Made by a program: the position numbers and the translations under genes | In this document: in pieces, positions 34,190 to 43,606 of the stretch | How the letters are laid out: every line of letters starts with the position of its first letter | How positions within the stretch are numbered: position 1 is the first letter of the stretch | Notes under the pieces: generated by a model | The model's input: the letters and a program-made list of their open reading frames with translations, nothing else | Told to the model about the DNA's origin: nothing | Databases searched by the model: none | From: Streptomyces sp. TLI_053 | GTDB lineage: Bacteria > Actinomycetota > Actinomycetes > Streptomycetales > Streptomycetaceae | Assembly (NCBI RefSeq): GCF_900105395.1 | Contig: NZ_LT629775.1 | Coordinates: forward strand, 1,798,001 to 1,862,000 | Length of the DNA: 64,000 nucleotides | Direction of reading: 5' to 3'

Positions 34190-36862
34190 GTGCTCTGGTC
34201 CATCGCCGGCCGCAGCGGGTGGTCGGACCACAGGTGGTCGTATCTCAACGACCCGCGAATGCCTGCGATGGACCACGGCTGGAAGCTCCACATCTCCGCC
34301 CGCCCCGACGGGCTCGAGGCCCTGACCGGTCTCGTGCTTCCGGTGCTGGAGCGGTTCGTCTGCCACGCGAAGTCCGCCCGGAGCCCGCAGGTCCTGCGCG
34401 AGATCAACTCCGGCACGGCGAGCGCGGGGGTGGTCGGCAAGGCGATCACGGTCTACCCGGCGACGGGCGTCGTGGTCGAACTCGCCGAGGAGCTCGTCTC
34501 CGTCCTGGACGGCCTGGAGGGCCCGCAGGTCGTCAGCGACCGACGGGTCGACCCTCGGGCCCCGGTCTACTACCGTTACGGCCCCTTCACGGGCAGCTAC
34601 CGCACCGGCCGCGGCGGACGGTTGGAGTCGGTCATGGTCGGGCCGGACGGCCGGGTCTTCGACGGACTCGCCACCGGCTCCTACCGGTGCCCCCCGTGGG
34701 CCGAGGACCCCTTCGCCGGCCGGCGGCGGAACGTGAGCGCGTCCGGGGCCGGCGGCGAGCCGTCGACGCCCGCGTCCGGCACGTCGACGCCCGCGACCGG
34801 CATGGGCGGTGGACGCTACCGGATCACCGGCGGCATCGCGCGCAAGCCCGGGGGCAATGTCTACCGGGCACTCGACCGGGTCACCGGGGCTTCGGTGGTG
34901 GTCAAGCAGGCCAGGGCCTTCGTGGCCGAGGACGAATCGGGTGCCGACACCCGGGACCGACTGCGCCACGAACGCACCGTCCTCACCGCGCTGGACGGCG
35001 TCACCGGGGTGCCGCGCGCACTGGACTACTTCGGCCACGAGGCCGACGAGTACCTGGTGCTGACCGACTGCGGCGACCGGAACCTGCGACGGGACGTCCG
35101 GGACCAGGGACCCTACGGGGACGCCGGACCCCCGCGCGGGCTGCGCGAACTGGCCCTCGGATTGCTGTCCGTCCTCGACGAGGTCCACGAACGGGGCGTG
35201 GTCGTCCGCGATCTGAAGCCCGACAACGTCGTACTCGACGCCACCGGCCGGTGCCGGTTGATCGACTTCGGGATCGGCGAACTGCACGGCGTCGGCCAGG
35301 ACGGCGCAACTCCCGGGTACAGCGCGCCGGTTCGGCGTGCGGCCGGACCCGCCGAGACCGTCGACGACTACTACGCCCTGGGCGCGACCCTGCACTTCGC
35401 CGCCACCGGTCTCGACCCGGTGATCGTCGATGCGGACGCCGGGGTCAACCGGGAGCGCACCCTGGCGGGCCTGGCATGGGTCCTCCCGGACGACCGGCAC
35501 CGGTGGATCCGGACGGTGATCGAGGAGTTGACGAGCCTCGCCCCCGCCGTGCGCGGGGCCGGCGCCGAACGGCTCCGCGCCTCGAGGACCGGGGTACCCG
35601 GGGCCCCCGCAGCGCCCGCCACGCCCGCCGCACCCGCCGCACCCGCCGCACCCGCCGCCCGGGAGACGCGCAGGACGTCCGGGGGTCCGCAGCGCCTGCG
35701 GCCCGACGCCGGACTGCTCGCGGAGATCGTCGAGCACACGACGGCGTTCTGCGTCGACGAGGCACGCAGGATCGTGGATCCGGCGCTCGCCGCCCGTGCG
35801 GACGTCCCGACCCCGGTCGACGTCTACGCCGGCAGCTCGGGGCTCGGACTGGAACTGCTGCGCCACGCGGACCGGCCCGAGGTGCGCGAAGCCGTGGACG
35901 CCCTGGCGCTGTGGACGGCGCAGCAGACCCGGAGCCGGTCCACGGGCTTCTACACGGGCCGCACCGGCGTCGAGCTGTTCCTCGCGGCGGCGGAAGCGGG
36001 CCCGGTCGGCAGGGCGCGGGCGCCGCGTGCCGACGGACCGGTCGACCACGCCACGCTGCCCACCCGGGGCCCGGACGGCGGACCGCCGGAAGCGGACATG
36101 ATCGAGGGTGTCGCCGGCATCGGCGTCGGCCGCCTGCTGCTCGCACGTCAGGCGCGCGAAGCGGGCGATCCCGGCCTGGCCGACCGGCACCTCGCCGTCG
36201 CCGCCGAGTGCGACCGGATGCTGGCCGACGACCGGGCCCGGCTGACGCCCCCGACCGTCGAACGGGCCGGTGACGCCGCACTGCGGGAGGGCCTGGCCCA
36301 CGGCACGGCGGGTGTCGCGTACTTCCTGGCGGAGTACGCCGCGGCGACCGGGGATCCCGGGGCGACCGCCAGGGCCCGGCTGGCGTGCGCGCGTCTGGCG
36401 GCCGTCACCACGGACATCGTCGCGGCGGCGACCGCACCGGCCGCGACGCGACGCTACGGCTCCTGGTGCCGAGGGCTGGCGGGGATCGGGGCCGTGCTGG
36501 TGCGGGCCGCCGACCGGCTGGGCGAGCCGCAGCACCTCGTCCTCGCCGAGCGGGCCGCGCGCACCTGCGCCGTGCTGGCGCCGCGGATGCCGCTGGTCAC
36601 GCAGTGCTGCGGGCTGTCCGGTGTCGGCGACCTGATGGTGGACGTGGCCCTGGCGACCGGCTCCGAGGAGTACTGGGAGGCGGCCGGGACCGTCGCGGCG
36701 ATCGTCCTGACCCGCAGCGGCGGCCCCCGGTCCCGTCCGGTCTTCCCGGACGCGAACCTGGCCGCGGCGAGCGCGGGCTGGGCCGGCGGTTCCGCCGGTG
36801 TGCTCGCGTTCCTCCGCCGCCTGTACCGGCAGGGCGGCCCGCGGCTCGGCCTGATCGGCTGA
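34190..36862 (+). CDS. lanL: Class IV-like lanthipeptide synthetase (lyase-kinase-cyclase)
   Basis: 890 aa from GTG, the first possible start after the precursor. Lyase domain about 1-190 ([37 protein letters not shown]). Kinase about 209-465 with Lys in VVVKQA, catalytic [13 protein letters not shown] near 340 and LIDFGIGEL. An Ala/Pro linker (about 468-490) leads to a LanC-like cyclase with [19 protein letters not shown] and QCCGLSGVG. The retained Cys residues separate it from class III enzymes, which lack zinc ligands. CCG replaces the usual CHG. The lyase N-terminus is about 40 residues shorter than usual. It phosphorylates and eliminates Ser/Thr, then cyclises onto Cys. No transporter or protease gene is adjacent. 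Confidence 0.88.
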   Translation: MLWSIAGRSGWSDHRWSYLNDPRMPAMDHGWKLHISARPDGLEALTGLVLPVLERFVCHAKSARSPQVLREINSGTASAGVVGKAITVYPATGVVVELAEELVSVLDGLEGPQVVSDRRVDPRAPVYYRYGPFTGSYRTGRGGRLESVMVGPDGRVFDGLATGSYRCPPWAEDPFAGRRRNVSASGAGGEPSTPASGTSTPATGMGGGRYRITGGIARKPGGNVYRALDRVTGASVVVKQARAFVAEDESGADTRDRLRHERTVLTALDGVTGVPRALDYFGHEADEYLVLTDCGDRNLRRDVRDQGPYGDAGPPRGLRELALGLLSVLDEVHERGVVVRDLKPDNVVLDATGRCRLIDFGIGELHGVGQDGATPGYSAPVRRAAGPAETVDDYYALGATLHFAATGLDPVIVDADAGVNRERTLAGLAWVLPDDRHRWIRTVIEELTSLAPAVRGAGAERLRASRTGVPGAPAAPATPAAPAAPAAPAARETRRTSGGPQRLRPDAGLLAEIVEHTTAFCVDEARRIVDPALAARADVPTPVDVYAGSSGLGLELLRHADRPEVREAVDALALWTAQQTRSRSTGFYTGRTGVELFLAAAEAGPVGRARAPRADGPVDHATLPTRGPDGGPPEADMIEGVAGIGVGRLLLARQAREAGDPGLADRHLAVAAECDRMLADDRARLTPPTVERAGDAALREGLAHGTAGVAYFLAEYAAATGDPGATARARLACARLAAVTTDIVAAATAPAATRRYGSWCRGLAGIGAVLVRAADRLGEPQHLVLAERAARTCAVLAPRMPLVTQCCGLSGVGDLMVDVALATGSEEYWEAAGTVAAIVLTRSGGPRSRPVFPDANLAAASAGWAGGSAGVLAFLRRLYRQGGPRLGLIG

Positions 36863-37080
36863 CATCCCGGGCCGCGAGGTGCCGGTCCGTGCGTGCCCGC
36901 GGCGGGAACACCCTCGGCCCGCGCGACGCCGGCCGACCGGGTCCTGTCCGTGGCGACAGTCCGGCGGCCGGCCTTCTTGGCGCCCGCGCCATGGTCCGCG
37001 GGCCGACCGGGCGGCACGGTGGGAGGTGCCGCGCCCGGGACGGTCCCGGGCGGCCGGCGTCTGGAAGGACGGCGAACACC
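36863..37080. other. Gap between lanL and the FMN oxidase gene
   Basis: 218 bp. Holds short GC-rich dyads (for example GCCCGGGAC-GGT-CCCGGGC near 37030-37050) but no strong terminator or gene. Co-transcription of the oxidase gene with lanL cannot be excluded. Confidence 0.35.
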
Positions 37081-38259
37081 ATGGACGTCAACTCCCGCGG
37101 GCAGTACGGGGACTACCAGAACGAGATCTACTTCGACGGTCTCTTCGGGGTGCAGCCGACGATGCCGATGACCTTCCCCGAGCTGGAGGCCCGCGCGCAG
37201 GCCGCGCTGCCGCCGTCGGTGCTCTCCTACGTCGCGGGTGGCGCCGGGGACGAGTCCACCCAGCGGGCGAACGTGTCGGCGTTCGAGCGCTGGGGCCTGG
37301 TGCCGCGGATGATGGTCGGCGCGACCGGGCGCGACCTGTCCGTGAACCTGTTCGGGCTCGAGCTCCCGTCGCCGCTGCTGATGGCCCCGGTCGGGGTGAT
37401 CGGCCTCTGCGCGCAGGACGGTCACGGCGACCTGGCCACCGCGCGCGCCGCCGCGCGCAGCGGTGTTCCGATGATCGCCTCGACGCTGACCGTCGACCCG
37501 CTGGAGGAGGTGGCCGCGGAGTTCGGCGACACCCCCGGGTTCTTCCAGCTGTACACCCCGACCGACCGCGCCCTGGCGGAGAGCCTCGTGCACCGGGCGG
37601 AGGCCGCCGGTTTCCAGGGCATCGTGGTCACCCTGGACACCTGGCTGACCGGCTGGCGCCCGCGTGACCTCAGTACCAGCAACTTCCCCCAGCTGCGCGG
37701 CCACGCGCTGGCCAACTACACCTCCGACCCGGTGTTCCGGGCGCGTCTCGCCAAGTCGCCCGAGGAGGACCCCCGGGGCGCCGTCCGCGAGTGGATCAAC
37801 GTCTTCGGCAACCCGCTCACCTGGGACGATCTTCCGTGGCTGCGGTCGATCACCGACCTCCCGATCGTCCTGAAGGGCATCTGCGCGCCGGAGGACGTCC
37901 GCCGGGCCAAGGACGGCGGCGTGGACGGCGTCTACTGCTCCAACCACGGCGGCCGGCAGGCCAACGGCGGGCTGCCGGCCCTGGAGGCCCTGCCCGGTGT
38001 GGTCGAGGCCGCCGACGGGATGCCGGTGCTGTTCGACTCCGGCGTGCGGACCGGCGCGGACGTGATCAAGGCACTCGCCCTCGGCGCCACGGCCGTCGCC
38101 GTCGGCCGGCCGTACGCCTACGGTCTCGCCGTCGGCGGCGTCGACGGCGTCGTGCACGTGCTGCGCTCGCTGCTCGCCGAGGCCGACCTGATCATGGCCG
38201 TGGACGGTTACCCGACGCTCGCCGACCTCCGGGCCGAGGGCGCGCTGCGCCGGCTCTGA
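37081..38259 (+). CDS. FMN-dependent alpha-hydroxyacid oxidase / lactate 2-monooxygenase type
   Basis: 392 aa, ATG after GGAAGGACGGCGAACACC. Family motifs: [58 protein letters not shown], the catalytic His/Arg in [12 protein letters not shown], and the phosphate loop [14 protein letters not shown] with GRPYAYGLA. It oxidises L-2-hydroxyacids. The N-terminal region and length fit the lactate 2-monooxygenase branch (lactate to acetate) best. It follows the lanthipeptide genes on the same strand and ends at a very strong terminator. A link to the peptide pathway is only positional. Confidence 0.9.
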   Translation: MDVNSRGQYGDYQNEIYFDGLFGVQPTMPMTFPELEARAQAALPPSVLSYVAGGAGDESTQRANVSAFERWGLVPRMMVGATGRDLSVNLFGLELPSPLLMAPVGVIGLCAQDGHGDLATARAAARSGVPMIASTLTVDPLEEVAAEFGDTPGFFQLYTPTDRALAESLVHRAEAAGFQGIVVTLDTWLTGWRPRDLSTSNFPQLRGHALANYTSDPVFRARLAKSPEEDPRGAVREWINVFGNPLTWDDLPWLRSITDLPIVLKGICAPEDVRRAKDGGVDGVYCSNHGGRQANGGLPALEALPGVVEAADGMPVLFDSGVRTGADVIKALALGATAVAVGRPYAYGLAVGGVDGVVHVLRSLLAEADLIMAVDGYPTLADLRAEGALRRL

Positions 38260-38290
38260 CCCGCGCCGTCCGGCCGGCTCACGCACAACC

Positions 38291-38347
38291 GGCGGAAGGC
38301 CCGGCCCCCCGAACCCGCACAGGGTTCGGGGGGCCGGGCCTTCCGCC
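38291..38347. terminator. Very strong bidirectional terminator (26-bp perfect stem)
   Basis: 38291-38316 pairs without mismatch with 38322-38347 around the 5-base loop GCACA. It separates the FMN oxidase gene from the convergent hydrolase gene. Confidence 0.9.
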
Positions 38348-38389
38348 GTGCGCCGCATCTCCGGCTCTCCGTCTCCCCGTCCCGGGACC

Positions 38390-39232
38390 TCAGCCGGTCA
38401 CCCTGGCCAGCCAGGCCACCAGGTCGGCGGTGACCTCCCCGTGGTTGGTCTCGTGCAACAGCTCGTGCCGGGCACCGGGATAGCTGTGGTGGACCACGTC
38501 GGTGAATCCCACGTGCCGGTAGCGGCGGGCGACCAGGTCCGCGGGCACCAGACCGGCCGCGAGCGGGTCGTCCTCCCCCGCGAAGACCGCGACCGGCAGG
38601 TCGGGGCGGACCCAGGAGGGGTCGGTGAGCCGGGGTGCGGCGGCGGTCAGCCCCGCCAGCCCGGCGGCGTCCAGGGCGAATCCGCACAGCGGGTCGGCGA
38701 GGTAGGCGTCGACGGCGTCCGGGTCGCGGCTGAGCCAGTCGGCCGGCGTGCGGGCGGGCCGGAACGGCTCGTTGAGGGCCGCGAGCAGCTGTGGCCCGGT
38801 CCCGGTGAGGCTCCGGGCCAGGTGGTCCAGCGCGGTGGTGCCGAACAGTGCGAGGCCGGACAGCCGCGCGGCGTGGTCGAGGGTGTACTGCTGGGCCGCG
38901 AACGATCCCAGGCTGTGGCCGAGCAGCACGACGGGGAGTCCGGGGTGGCGGCGTTCGACGACGGCGGTGATCCGGGCGAGGTCGCCCACGAGCTCGTTCC
39001 AGCCGTCCGGCCCGAGCCGGCCGCGCCCCGCGTGCATGGTCAGGCCGTGGCCGCGGTGATCGCCCGCGTAGACGGCGCAGCCCGTCGCGGTGAGGGCCTC
39101 GGCCAGGCGCGCGTAGCGGCCGCTGTGCTCGCCCATGCCGTGGGCGATCTGGACGACGGCGCGGGGCGGGCCGTCGGGGGCCCAGGTCCGGACATGGAGG
39201 CGGATGCCGCCGGGGCTGGGGAGGGTGAACAA
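38390..39232 (-). CDS. Alpha/beta hydrolase, monoacylglycerol-lipase-like
   Basis: 280 aa if started at the TTG at 39232, which has GGAG six bases upstream; no ATG or GTG fits the family start. The open frame continues upstream but loses family character. Motifs: oxyanion loop IAHGMGEHSGRYARLAEAL, YAGDHRGHGLT, nucleophile in LLGHSLGSFAAQQY, Asp in FAGEDDPLAAG and His in YPGARHELLHETN. This is the serine aminopeptidase S33/Hydrolase_4 type, acting on monoacylglycerols or similar esters. It is the third gene of a minus-strand group with another hydrolase and a FUSC-like gene. Confidence 0.88.
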   Translation of the reverse strand: MFTLPSPGGIRLHVRTWAPDGPPRAVVQIAHGMGEHSGRYARLAEALTATGCAVYAGDHRGHGLTMHAGRGRLGPDGWNELVGDLARITAVVERRHPGLPVVLLGHSLGSFAAQQYTLDHAARLSGLALFGTTALDHLARSLTGTGPQLLAALNEPFRPARTPADWLSRDPDAVDAYLADPLCGFALDAAGLAGLTAAAPRLTDPSWVRPDLPVAVFAGEDDPLAAGLVPADLVARRYRHVGFTDVVHHSYPGARHELLHETNHGEVTADLVAWLARVTG

Positions 39233-39339
39233 AGGGGGCTCCAGGTGTCGAGGGTGGTGGAGACGTACGGCCGCCCGGCCCGTGGCGGGAGCCTCGGGCC
39301 GGGCGGGGGTAGGAGGGTGCGGACGAGGAGCCGCCGGGC

Positions 39340-40146
39340 TCAGCCGGTCGTGGCGGCGAATTCGACGATCAGCCGGGCGACCGCGTCGGGGCGGTCCAGG
39401 TGGACGGGGTGGCCGGCCCCGGGGACGACCGCGGCGCGGGCCAGCGGACTGAGGGCCGCGGTGGCACCGGCGTGCTCGCTCGACCAGAACTGGCTGTCGG
39501 CACCGGCCACGATCAGGGCGGGCACGGTGAGGCCGGCCACGACGTCCCGCCAGTCCTGGCAGGCGTGGTCGAACAGCAGCGGGTAGGTGTCGTCGGTGAT
39601 GAGCCGGCTCATGCCACGCCCCCCGGCCCGTCTGATCCCCGCGTCGACGGCCACCGGGTCGGGCCACGCGCGGCCGCGGCCGGTCGCGACGGCGTCAGGC
39701 CGCAGGAAGAAGGTGCCCAGGTTCTCGGTGGTCAGCCCGTGGAAGCCGTACGGCCAGTCGGGGCCGTTGACCATCCGCGGGGTCTGGTCGAGCGTGACGA
39801 TCCCGGCGAGCCGCTCGCCACCGAACAGGCTGACGTACGACCAGACGGTGCTCGCGCCCATCGACGCGCCGACCGCGGTGACGTCGTCGAGGTCCAGCCC
39901 GGTGAGGAACTCGTGCAGGTCCGTGCCGTGCCGGGCGATGCGCTGCCCGCCCGCGGGCCGGTCGGACTGCCCGTGCCAGCGCCGGTCCAGGGAGATCACC
40001 CGGTGTCCGGCCGCGCGCAGGGCGGCCCACTGCATCGCCCAGCTGTCGGCGGGCGCCCCGTAGCCGGCGATCAGCACGACCGGTCGGCCGGTGCCCTCGT
40101 CGTAGTAGTGCAGGGCGGTGTTGTCGCTCGTGACGAACCTGGGCAT
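39340..40146 (-). CDS. Alpha/beta hydrolase (paralogue A)
   Basis: 268 aa, MPRFVTSDNTALHYYDEGTG. Nucleophile in VGASMGASTVWSYVSLF, Asp near VAGADSQFW and His in PGAGHPVHLDRP: a canonical haloperoxidase/esterase-like hydrolase. It is strikingly similar along its whole length to the protein encoded at 42657-43472 (shared YDEG, GYGAPAD, ISLDRRW, MGAST, YVSLFG, DTYPLL, QDWRDVV blocks), so the two arose by duplication. It follows the FUSC-like gene by 57 bp on the same strand, probably in one operon. Confidence 0.9.
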   Translation of the reverse strand: MPRFVTSDNTALHYYDEGTGRPVVLIAGYGAPADSWAMQWAALRAAGHRVISLDRRWHGQSDRPAGGQRIARHGTDLHEFLTGLDLDDVTAVGASMGASTVWSYVSLFGGERLAGIVTLDQTPRMVNGPDWPYGFHGLTTENLGTFFLRPDAVATGRGRAWPDPVAVDAGIRRAGGRGMSRLITDDTYPLLFDHACQDWRDVVAGLTVPALIVAGADSQFWSSEHAGATAALSPLARAAVVPGAGHPVHLDRPDAVARLIVEFAATTG

Positions 40147-40203
40147 GGCGGCCTCCGGGAGGGTGTCGGGGCGGGGATGTCGGAAGAGGAGTACGACGGG
40201 GGG

Positions 40204-41196
40204 TCAGTGGGCGGCGGGCCTCCGCCGCCAGGGGTGACCGACGGCAACGGCGACCCCGCAGGCGAGGAGGGTGTCGACCAGCCGGGCGGTGATCACCCGG
40301 CCGTCCGAGGGCGGACCGGGGACGGCGAGCACCAGGACGACGACGCTCGCCAGCGCTGTGTGCAGGGCGTAGGAGCGGTCGGTGGCCCCGGGGAGGACCG
40401 CGCCCACCAGGACGGCGAGCAGGACCAGCGTCCAGCCGGACAGCGTGCGGGCCGCCAGCGCGGCGCCCAGGACTCCCAGGACCGTGCCGGCCACCCGGTC
40501 GCCGACCCGGCGCAGCACCGAGGCGTCGGCCGGACGGAAGGCCAGGGCCGCGGTGAGCGGCAGCCAGAAGGCGTGCTCGGGCCGGAGCAGCTCGGCGAGG
40601 ACCGCGGCGGTCCCGACGCACAGCGGCAGCCGCAGGACGGCGTCCCGGCGGGCCGGACCGGACCGGACCGCCCGTGCCGGGCGGTCCGTGGTGCCGGCGG
40701 CGGGGCGGCCGCGCAGGCGGGCGAGGACGAGAAGCAGACCCATCGGCGCGCAGCCGAGTCCGTAGAGGGCGACGGTCCGGACGGACGTCGGACCGGCGCC
40801 CATGCCCATGCCGATGGCGGTCAGCACCATCAGCTTGAGGCCGAACAGCTGGTCGGCGGGCCGGGCGAAGCCGACGACCGCGGCGGCAAGGGCGGCCAGC
40901 ACCATGCACAGGGCCTGGCCCCAGCCCGGCGTGGGCGCGGTACGGCCGAGGAGCAGACCGGCGGACCCGCCGACCAGGATCGCGGCGAACCGGACCGCGC
41001 GCTCGCGCACCGGACCGCTGTGGTCGCCGTTGACGCTGCACACCGCGCCGGCCACGGCCACCGGCACCCCGGCGGCACCCGCCAGCGCGTGCGCGCCGAG
41101 CAGGGCCGCGGTGATCGCGACCGCACTGCGCACCGTCCGGTCCCACGGGATCCGTCGCCCGGGCGGGGCGGCGGCGGGACGGTCGGGGCGAGGCAT
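40204..41196 (-). CDS. Short FUSC-like membrane protein
   Basis: 330 aa, start ATG at 41196 with CAGGAG eight bases upstream. About eight to ten membrane segments in two groups (residues 20-140 and 195-320), e.g. AVAITAALLGAHALAGAAG and LCVGTAAVLAELLRPEHAFWLPLTAALAF, consistent with a compact FUSC/aromatic acid exporter-like protein without the long soluble domains of the 664-aa protein earlier in the window. First gene of a minus-strand operon with two hydrolases and divergent from a PucR-type regulator that probably controls it. Confidence 0.83.
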   Translation of the reverse strand: MPRPDRPAAAPPGRRIPWDRTVRSAVAITAALLGAHALAGAAGVPVAVAGAVCSVNGDHSGPVRERAVRFAAILVGGSAGLLLGRTAPTPGWGQALCMVLAALAAAVVGFARPADQLFGLKLMVLTAIGMGMGAGPTSVRTVALYGLGCAPMGLLLVLARLRGRPAAGTTDRPARAVRSGPARRDAVLRLPLCVGTAAVLAELLRPEHAFWLPLTAALAFRPADASVLRRVGDRVAGTVLGVLGAALAARTLSGWTLVLLAVLVGAVLPGATDRSYALHTALASVVVLVLAVPGPPSDGRVITARLVDTLLACGVAVAVGHPWRRRPAAH

Positions 41197-41340
41197 GGCG
41201 GACGGCTCCTGGGCTGGACGGGGCTCGGGCGGGACGGATCCGGGCGGAACGGGATCCGGCTCCCGGTCTCCACGGTGCCCCGCGGCCGGCTCGGCGGCCA
41301 TGGTGCGCGGCACAGTGTCGGCGGGGCCAGAATTGTCCGT

Positions 41341-42495
41341 GTGAACAAAGGAACCGGGTCGACCGTGGCCGAGGAGCGCAGGCGCGTCCTGGCGGATCTG
41401 TCCCCCGACGACATCGCGACCGCGGCGGCGGCCACCGTGGTCCGCGAGATCCCGGCCTACCACGGGCACGACACCGGCCGGGTGCGCGGCGACCTGCTCG
41501 CCGTCCTGGCACCGGTCCTGGCGATGCTGCGCGAGGGACGCGACGCCACCGCCGGGGAGCGGGCGGCGTTCGCCGCCTTCGGGGCGCTGCGTGCCGAGCA
41601 GGGCATCGGTCTGGAACCCCTCCTGGAGGCCTTCCGGCTGACCACCCGCCGCGCCTTCGACGCCCTCTACCTGCAGATCCGCCGCGTCGACGCCCAGCAG
41701 GCCGGGCTGGAACTCGCCCGCGACTTCTGGGACTGCTGCGACCGGTTGTCCGCCGCCGTGGTCCAGGGACACCGGGAACGCGACCTGGCCGAGGCGACCG
41801 CCGCGCAGGAGCACCGCACCCTGCTGCTGCGCCAGTTGCTCACCGGGGACCTGCCCACCGACTACCTGGCCACCGCCGCGGCCGCGCTCGGCCTCGATCT
41901 GCGCAGCGAGTACCACGTGTGCCACGCCCGGCCCGGTGCGGGCCGGACGATCGCGGTCGTGGAGCGGGAGCTGCGCCCGTACACGGTCGCCCTGCTGGCC
42001 GAACCCGGGACCGACCGGGTGGTCGGCCTGACCGCCCGCCCACTGCCGGACCGGGTCGCCGTACCGTCCGGCCTGGGGGCGGCCCGGCCGCTGGCGAGGC
42101 TGCGCGAGTCGCTGGCCGAGGCCGAGCGGTGCGACGAACTGGCCGTGGCGTTCGGCCTGGCCCGCCCGGTGCGGACCGGGGAACTACCGCTCCACCTGGC
42201 GGTGCTGACCCTTCCGGCGGTCGGCGGGCAGCTGGTCGAGCGGTGCTTCGGACACACCTCCGGTGACCGCCGGGCCACCCTGGTGCGTACCGTGGACGCC
42301 TACCTGGCCGCCGACGCCAACGCGGAGCAGGCCGCGGCCGCGCTGTTCGTCCACCCCAACACCCTGCGCTACCGGCTGCGCGCGCTGACCGCCGCCACCG
42401 GCCTGGACCCGGCCCGCACCGAGGACGCGCTGTCCCTGTGGTGGGCGGTTCGGCACCTGGAGGCGGTGAACGGGCGGACCGGCGGGGAGCACTGA
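41341..42495 (+). CDS. PucR-type helix-turn-helix regulator
   Basis: 384 aa from GTG. The N-terminal half is helical (YHGHDTGRVRGDLLAVLAPVL, EPLLEAFRLTTRRAFDALYL), resembling the RsbT-co-antagonist/GGDEF-like N-terminal domains of this group. The C-terminus is the PucR HTH_30 domain (LVRTVDAYLAADANAEQAAAALFVHPNTLRYRLRAL). The start overlaps an imperfect dyad TTGTCCGTGTGAACAA (41334-41349) that may be an operator. It sits between the divergent FUSC/hydrolase operon and hydrolase paralogue B, so it likely controls both in response to the same compound (inference). Confidence 0.88.
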   Translation: MNKGTGSTVAEERRRVLADLSPDDIATAAAATVVREIPAYHGHDTGRVRGDLLAVLAPVLAMLREGRDATAGERAAFAAFGALRAEQGIGLEPLLEAFRLTTRRAFDALYLQIRRVDAQQAGLELARDFWDCCDRLSAAVVQGHRERDLAEATAAQEHRTLLLRQLLTGDLPTDYLATAAAALGLDLRSEYHVCHARPGAGRTIAVVERELRPYTVALLAEPGTDRVVGLTARPLPDRVAVPSGLGAARPLARLRESLAEAERCDELAVAFGLARPVRTGELPLHLAVLTLPAVGGQLVERCFGHTSGDRRATLVRTVDAYLAADANAEQAAAALFVHPNTLRYRLRALTAATGLDPARTEDALSLWWAVRHLEAVNGRTGGEH

Positions 42496-42656
42496 GGCGG
42501 CGCCCCGCCGGAAGGCCGGGGCCGGAGCACCGGGGCGACCGGACGACCGTGCCCGGTACGCCGGGCGGGTGAGGCCCGTCCGCGCCTGCCCGGTGCGCCC
42601 GGCGCCCGCCGCGACGATGGACCGGTCCATGCCCCGAACCCGGTCAGGAGCCCCCC

Positions 42657-43472
42657 GTGCCCAGGATCACCACCAACGACGGCGTCTCGCTCCACTACTA
42701 CGACGAGGGCGACGGACAGCCGGTCCTGCTCGTGCCCGGGTACGGCGCGCCCGCCGACGACTGGGCGCTGCAGTGGGCCCCGCTGCGCGCCGCCGGGTAC
42801 CGGGTGATCTCGCTGGACCGCCGCTGGCAGGGGCAGTCCGACCGGCCGTCCTGGGGGCAGCGGATGTCCCGGCACGGCAAGGACCTGGACGACCTGGTCA
42901 CCGCCCTCGACCTGCGCGGGGTGGTCGCGATCGGCCAGTCCATGGGGGCGAGCACCATCTGGGCGTACGTCAGCCTGTTCGGCACCGGCCGGCTCGCCGG
43001 GGTCGCCACCGTCGACCAGTCCCCGAGGATGGTCAACGCCCCGGACTGGTCCTACGGCTTCTACGGCCTCACGGAGGAGAACCTCGGCACCTTCTTCGGC
43101 TCGCCGACGGCCTTCGCCACCGGCCACGGCCGGGACTGGCCCGACCCGGCCGCGCTGGACGCCGCGATCAGGGCGGCCGGCGGGCGCGGTGCCGAGAGCC
43201 TGATCACGCCCGACACCTATCCGCTGCTGCTGGACCACTCTCGCCAGGACTGGCGCGACGTCGTCGCCCGGGCCGAGGTCCCGCTGCTGATCACCGCGGG
43301 CGCGGAGAGCCAGTTCTGGCCGGCGGCGCACGCGGAGGCCACCGCGGCGCTCAACCCGCGGGCCGGGTGGACCGTCTTCGAGGGCGCCGGGCACACCGCC
43401 CACGTCGACCAGCCGGAGGCCGTGGCCGAACGGCTGGTGGCCTTCGCCGGTTCGACGCGCGCGGACGGCTGA
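42657..43472 (+). CDS. Alpha/beta hydrolase (paralogue B)
   Basis: 271 aa from a GTG with CAGGAG upstream. Nucleophile in IGQSMGASTIWAYVSLFG, Asp near ITAGAESQFWP and His in EGAGHTAHVDQPE. Close paralogue of the protein encoded at 39340-40146. The pair flank the FUSC-like and regulator genes in mirror orientation. It probably hydrolyses a related ester or lactone. The last codons and stop are tandemly repeated three times in 14-bp units beyond the gene. Confidence 0.9.
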   Translation: MPRITTNDGVSLHYYDEGDGQPVLLVPGYGAPADDWALQWAPLRAAGYRVISLDRRWQGQSDRPSWGQRMSRHGKDLDDLVTALDLRGVVAIGQSMGASTIWAYVSLFGTGRLAGVATVDQSPRMVNAPDWSYGFYGLTEENLGTFFGSPTAFATGHGRDWPDPAALDAAIRAAGGRGAESLITPDTYPLLLDHSRQDWRDVVARAEVPLLITAGAESQFWPAAHAEATAALNPRAGWTVFEGAGHTAHVDQPEAVAERLVAFAGSTRADG

Positions 43473-43504
43473 CTCCGGACGGCTGACCCCGGACGGCTGA
43501 CCCC
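43463..43504. repeat. Tandem repeat of the hydrolase B gene end (3 x 14 bp)
   Basis: GGACGGCTGACTCC followed by two exact GGACGGCTGACCCC units. The first unit contains the final codons and stop. Confidence 0.95.
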
Positions 43505-43606
43505 GGCCGGAGGCCCCGGGTAAGGCCCGCCTAGGCTGTACGACGAAGCAAAACGGGCGAACCGGACCCACCCAGGGGCCGCGAGGACGGAAAGCAGGAC
43601 CCGCCG

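Noticed and set aside
34190..36862. Synthetase as an ordinary eukaryotic-like Ser/Thr kinase
   Set aside because: A lyase domain before and a LanC-like domain after the kinase, plus the adjacent precursor, make a lanthipeptide synthetase far more likely.
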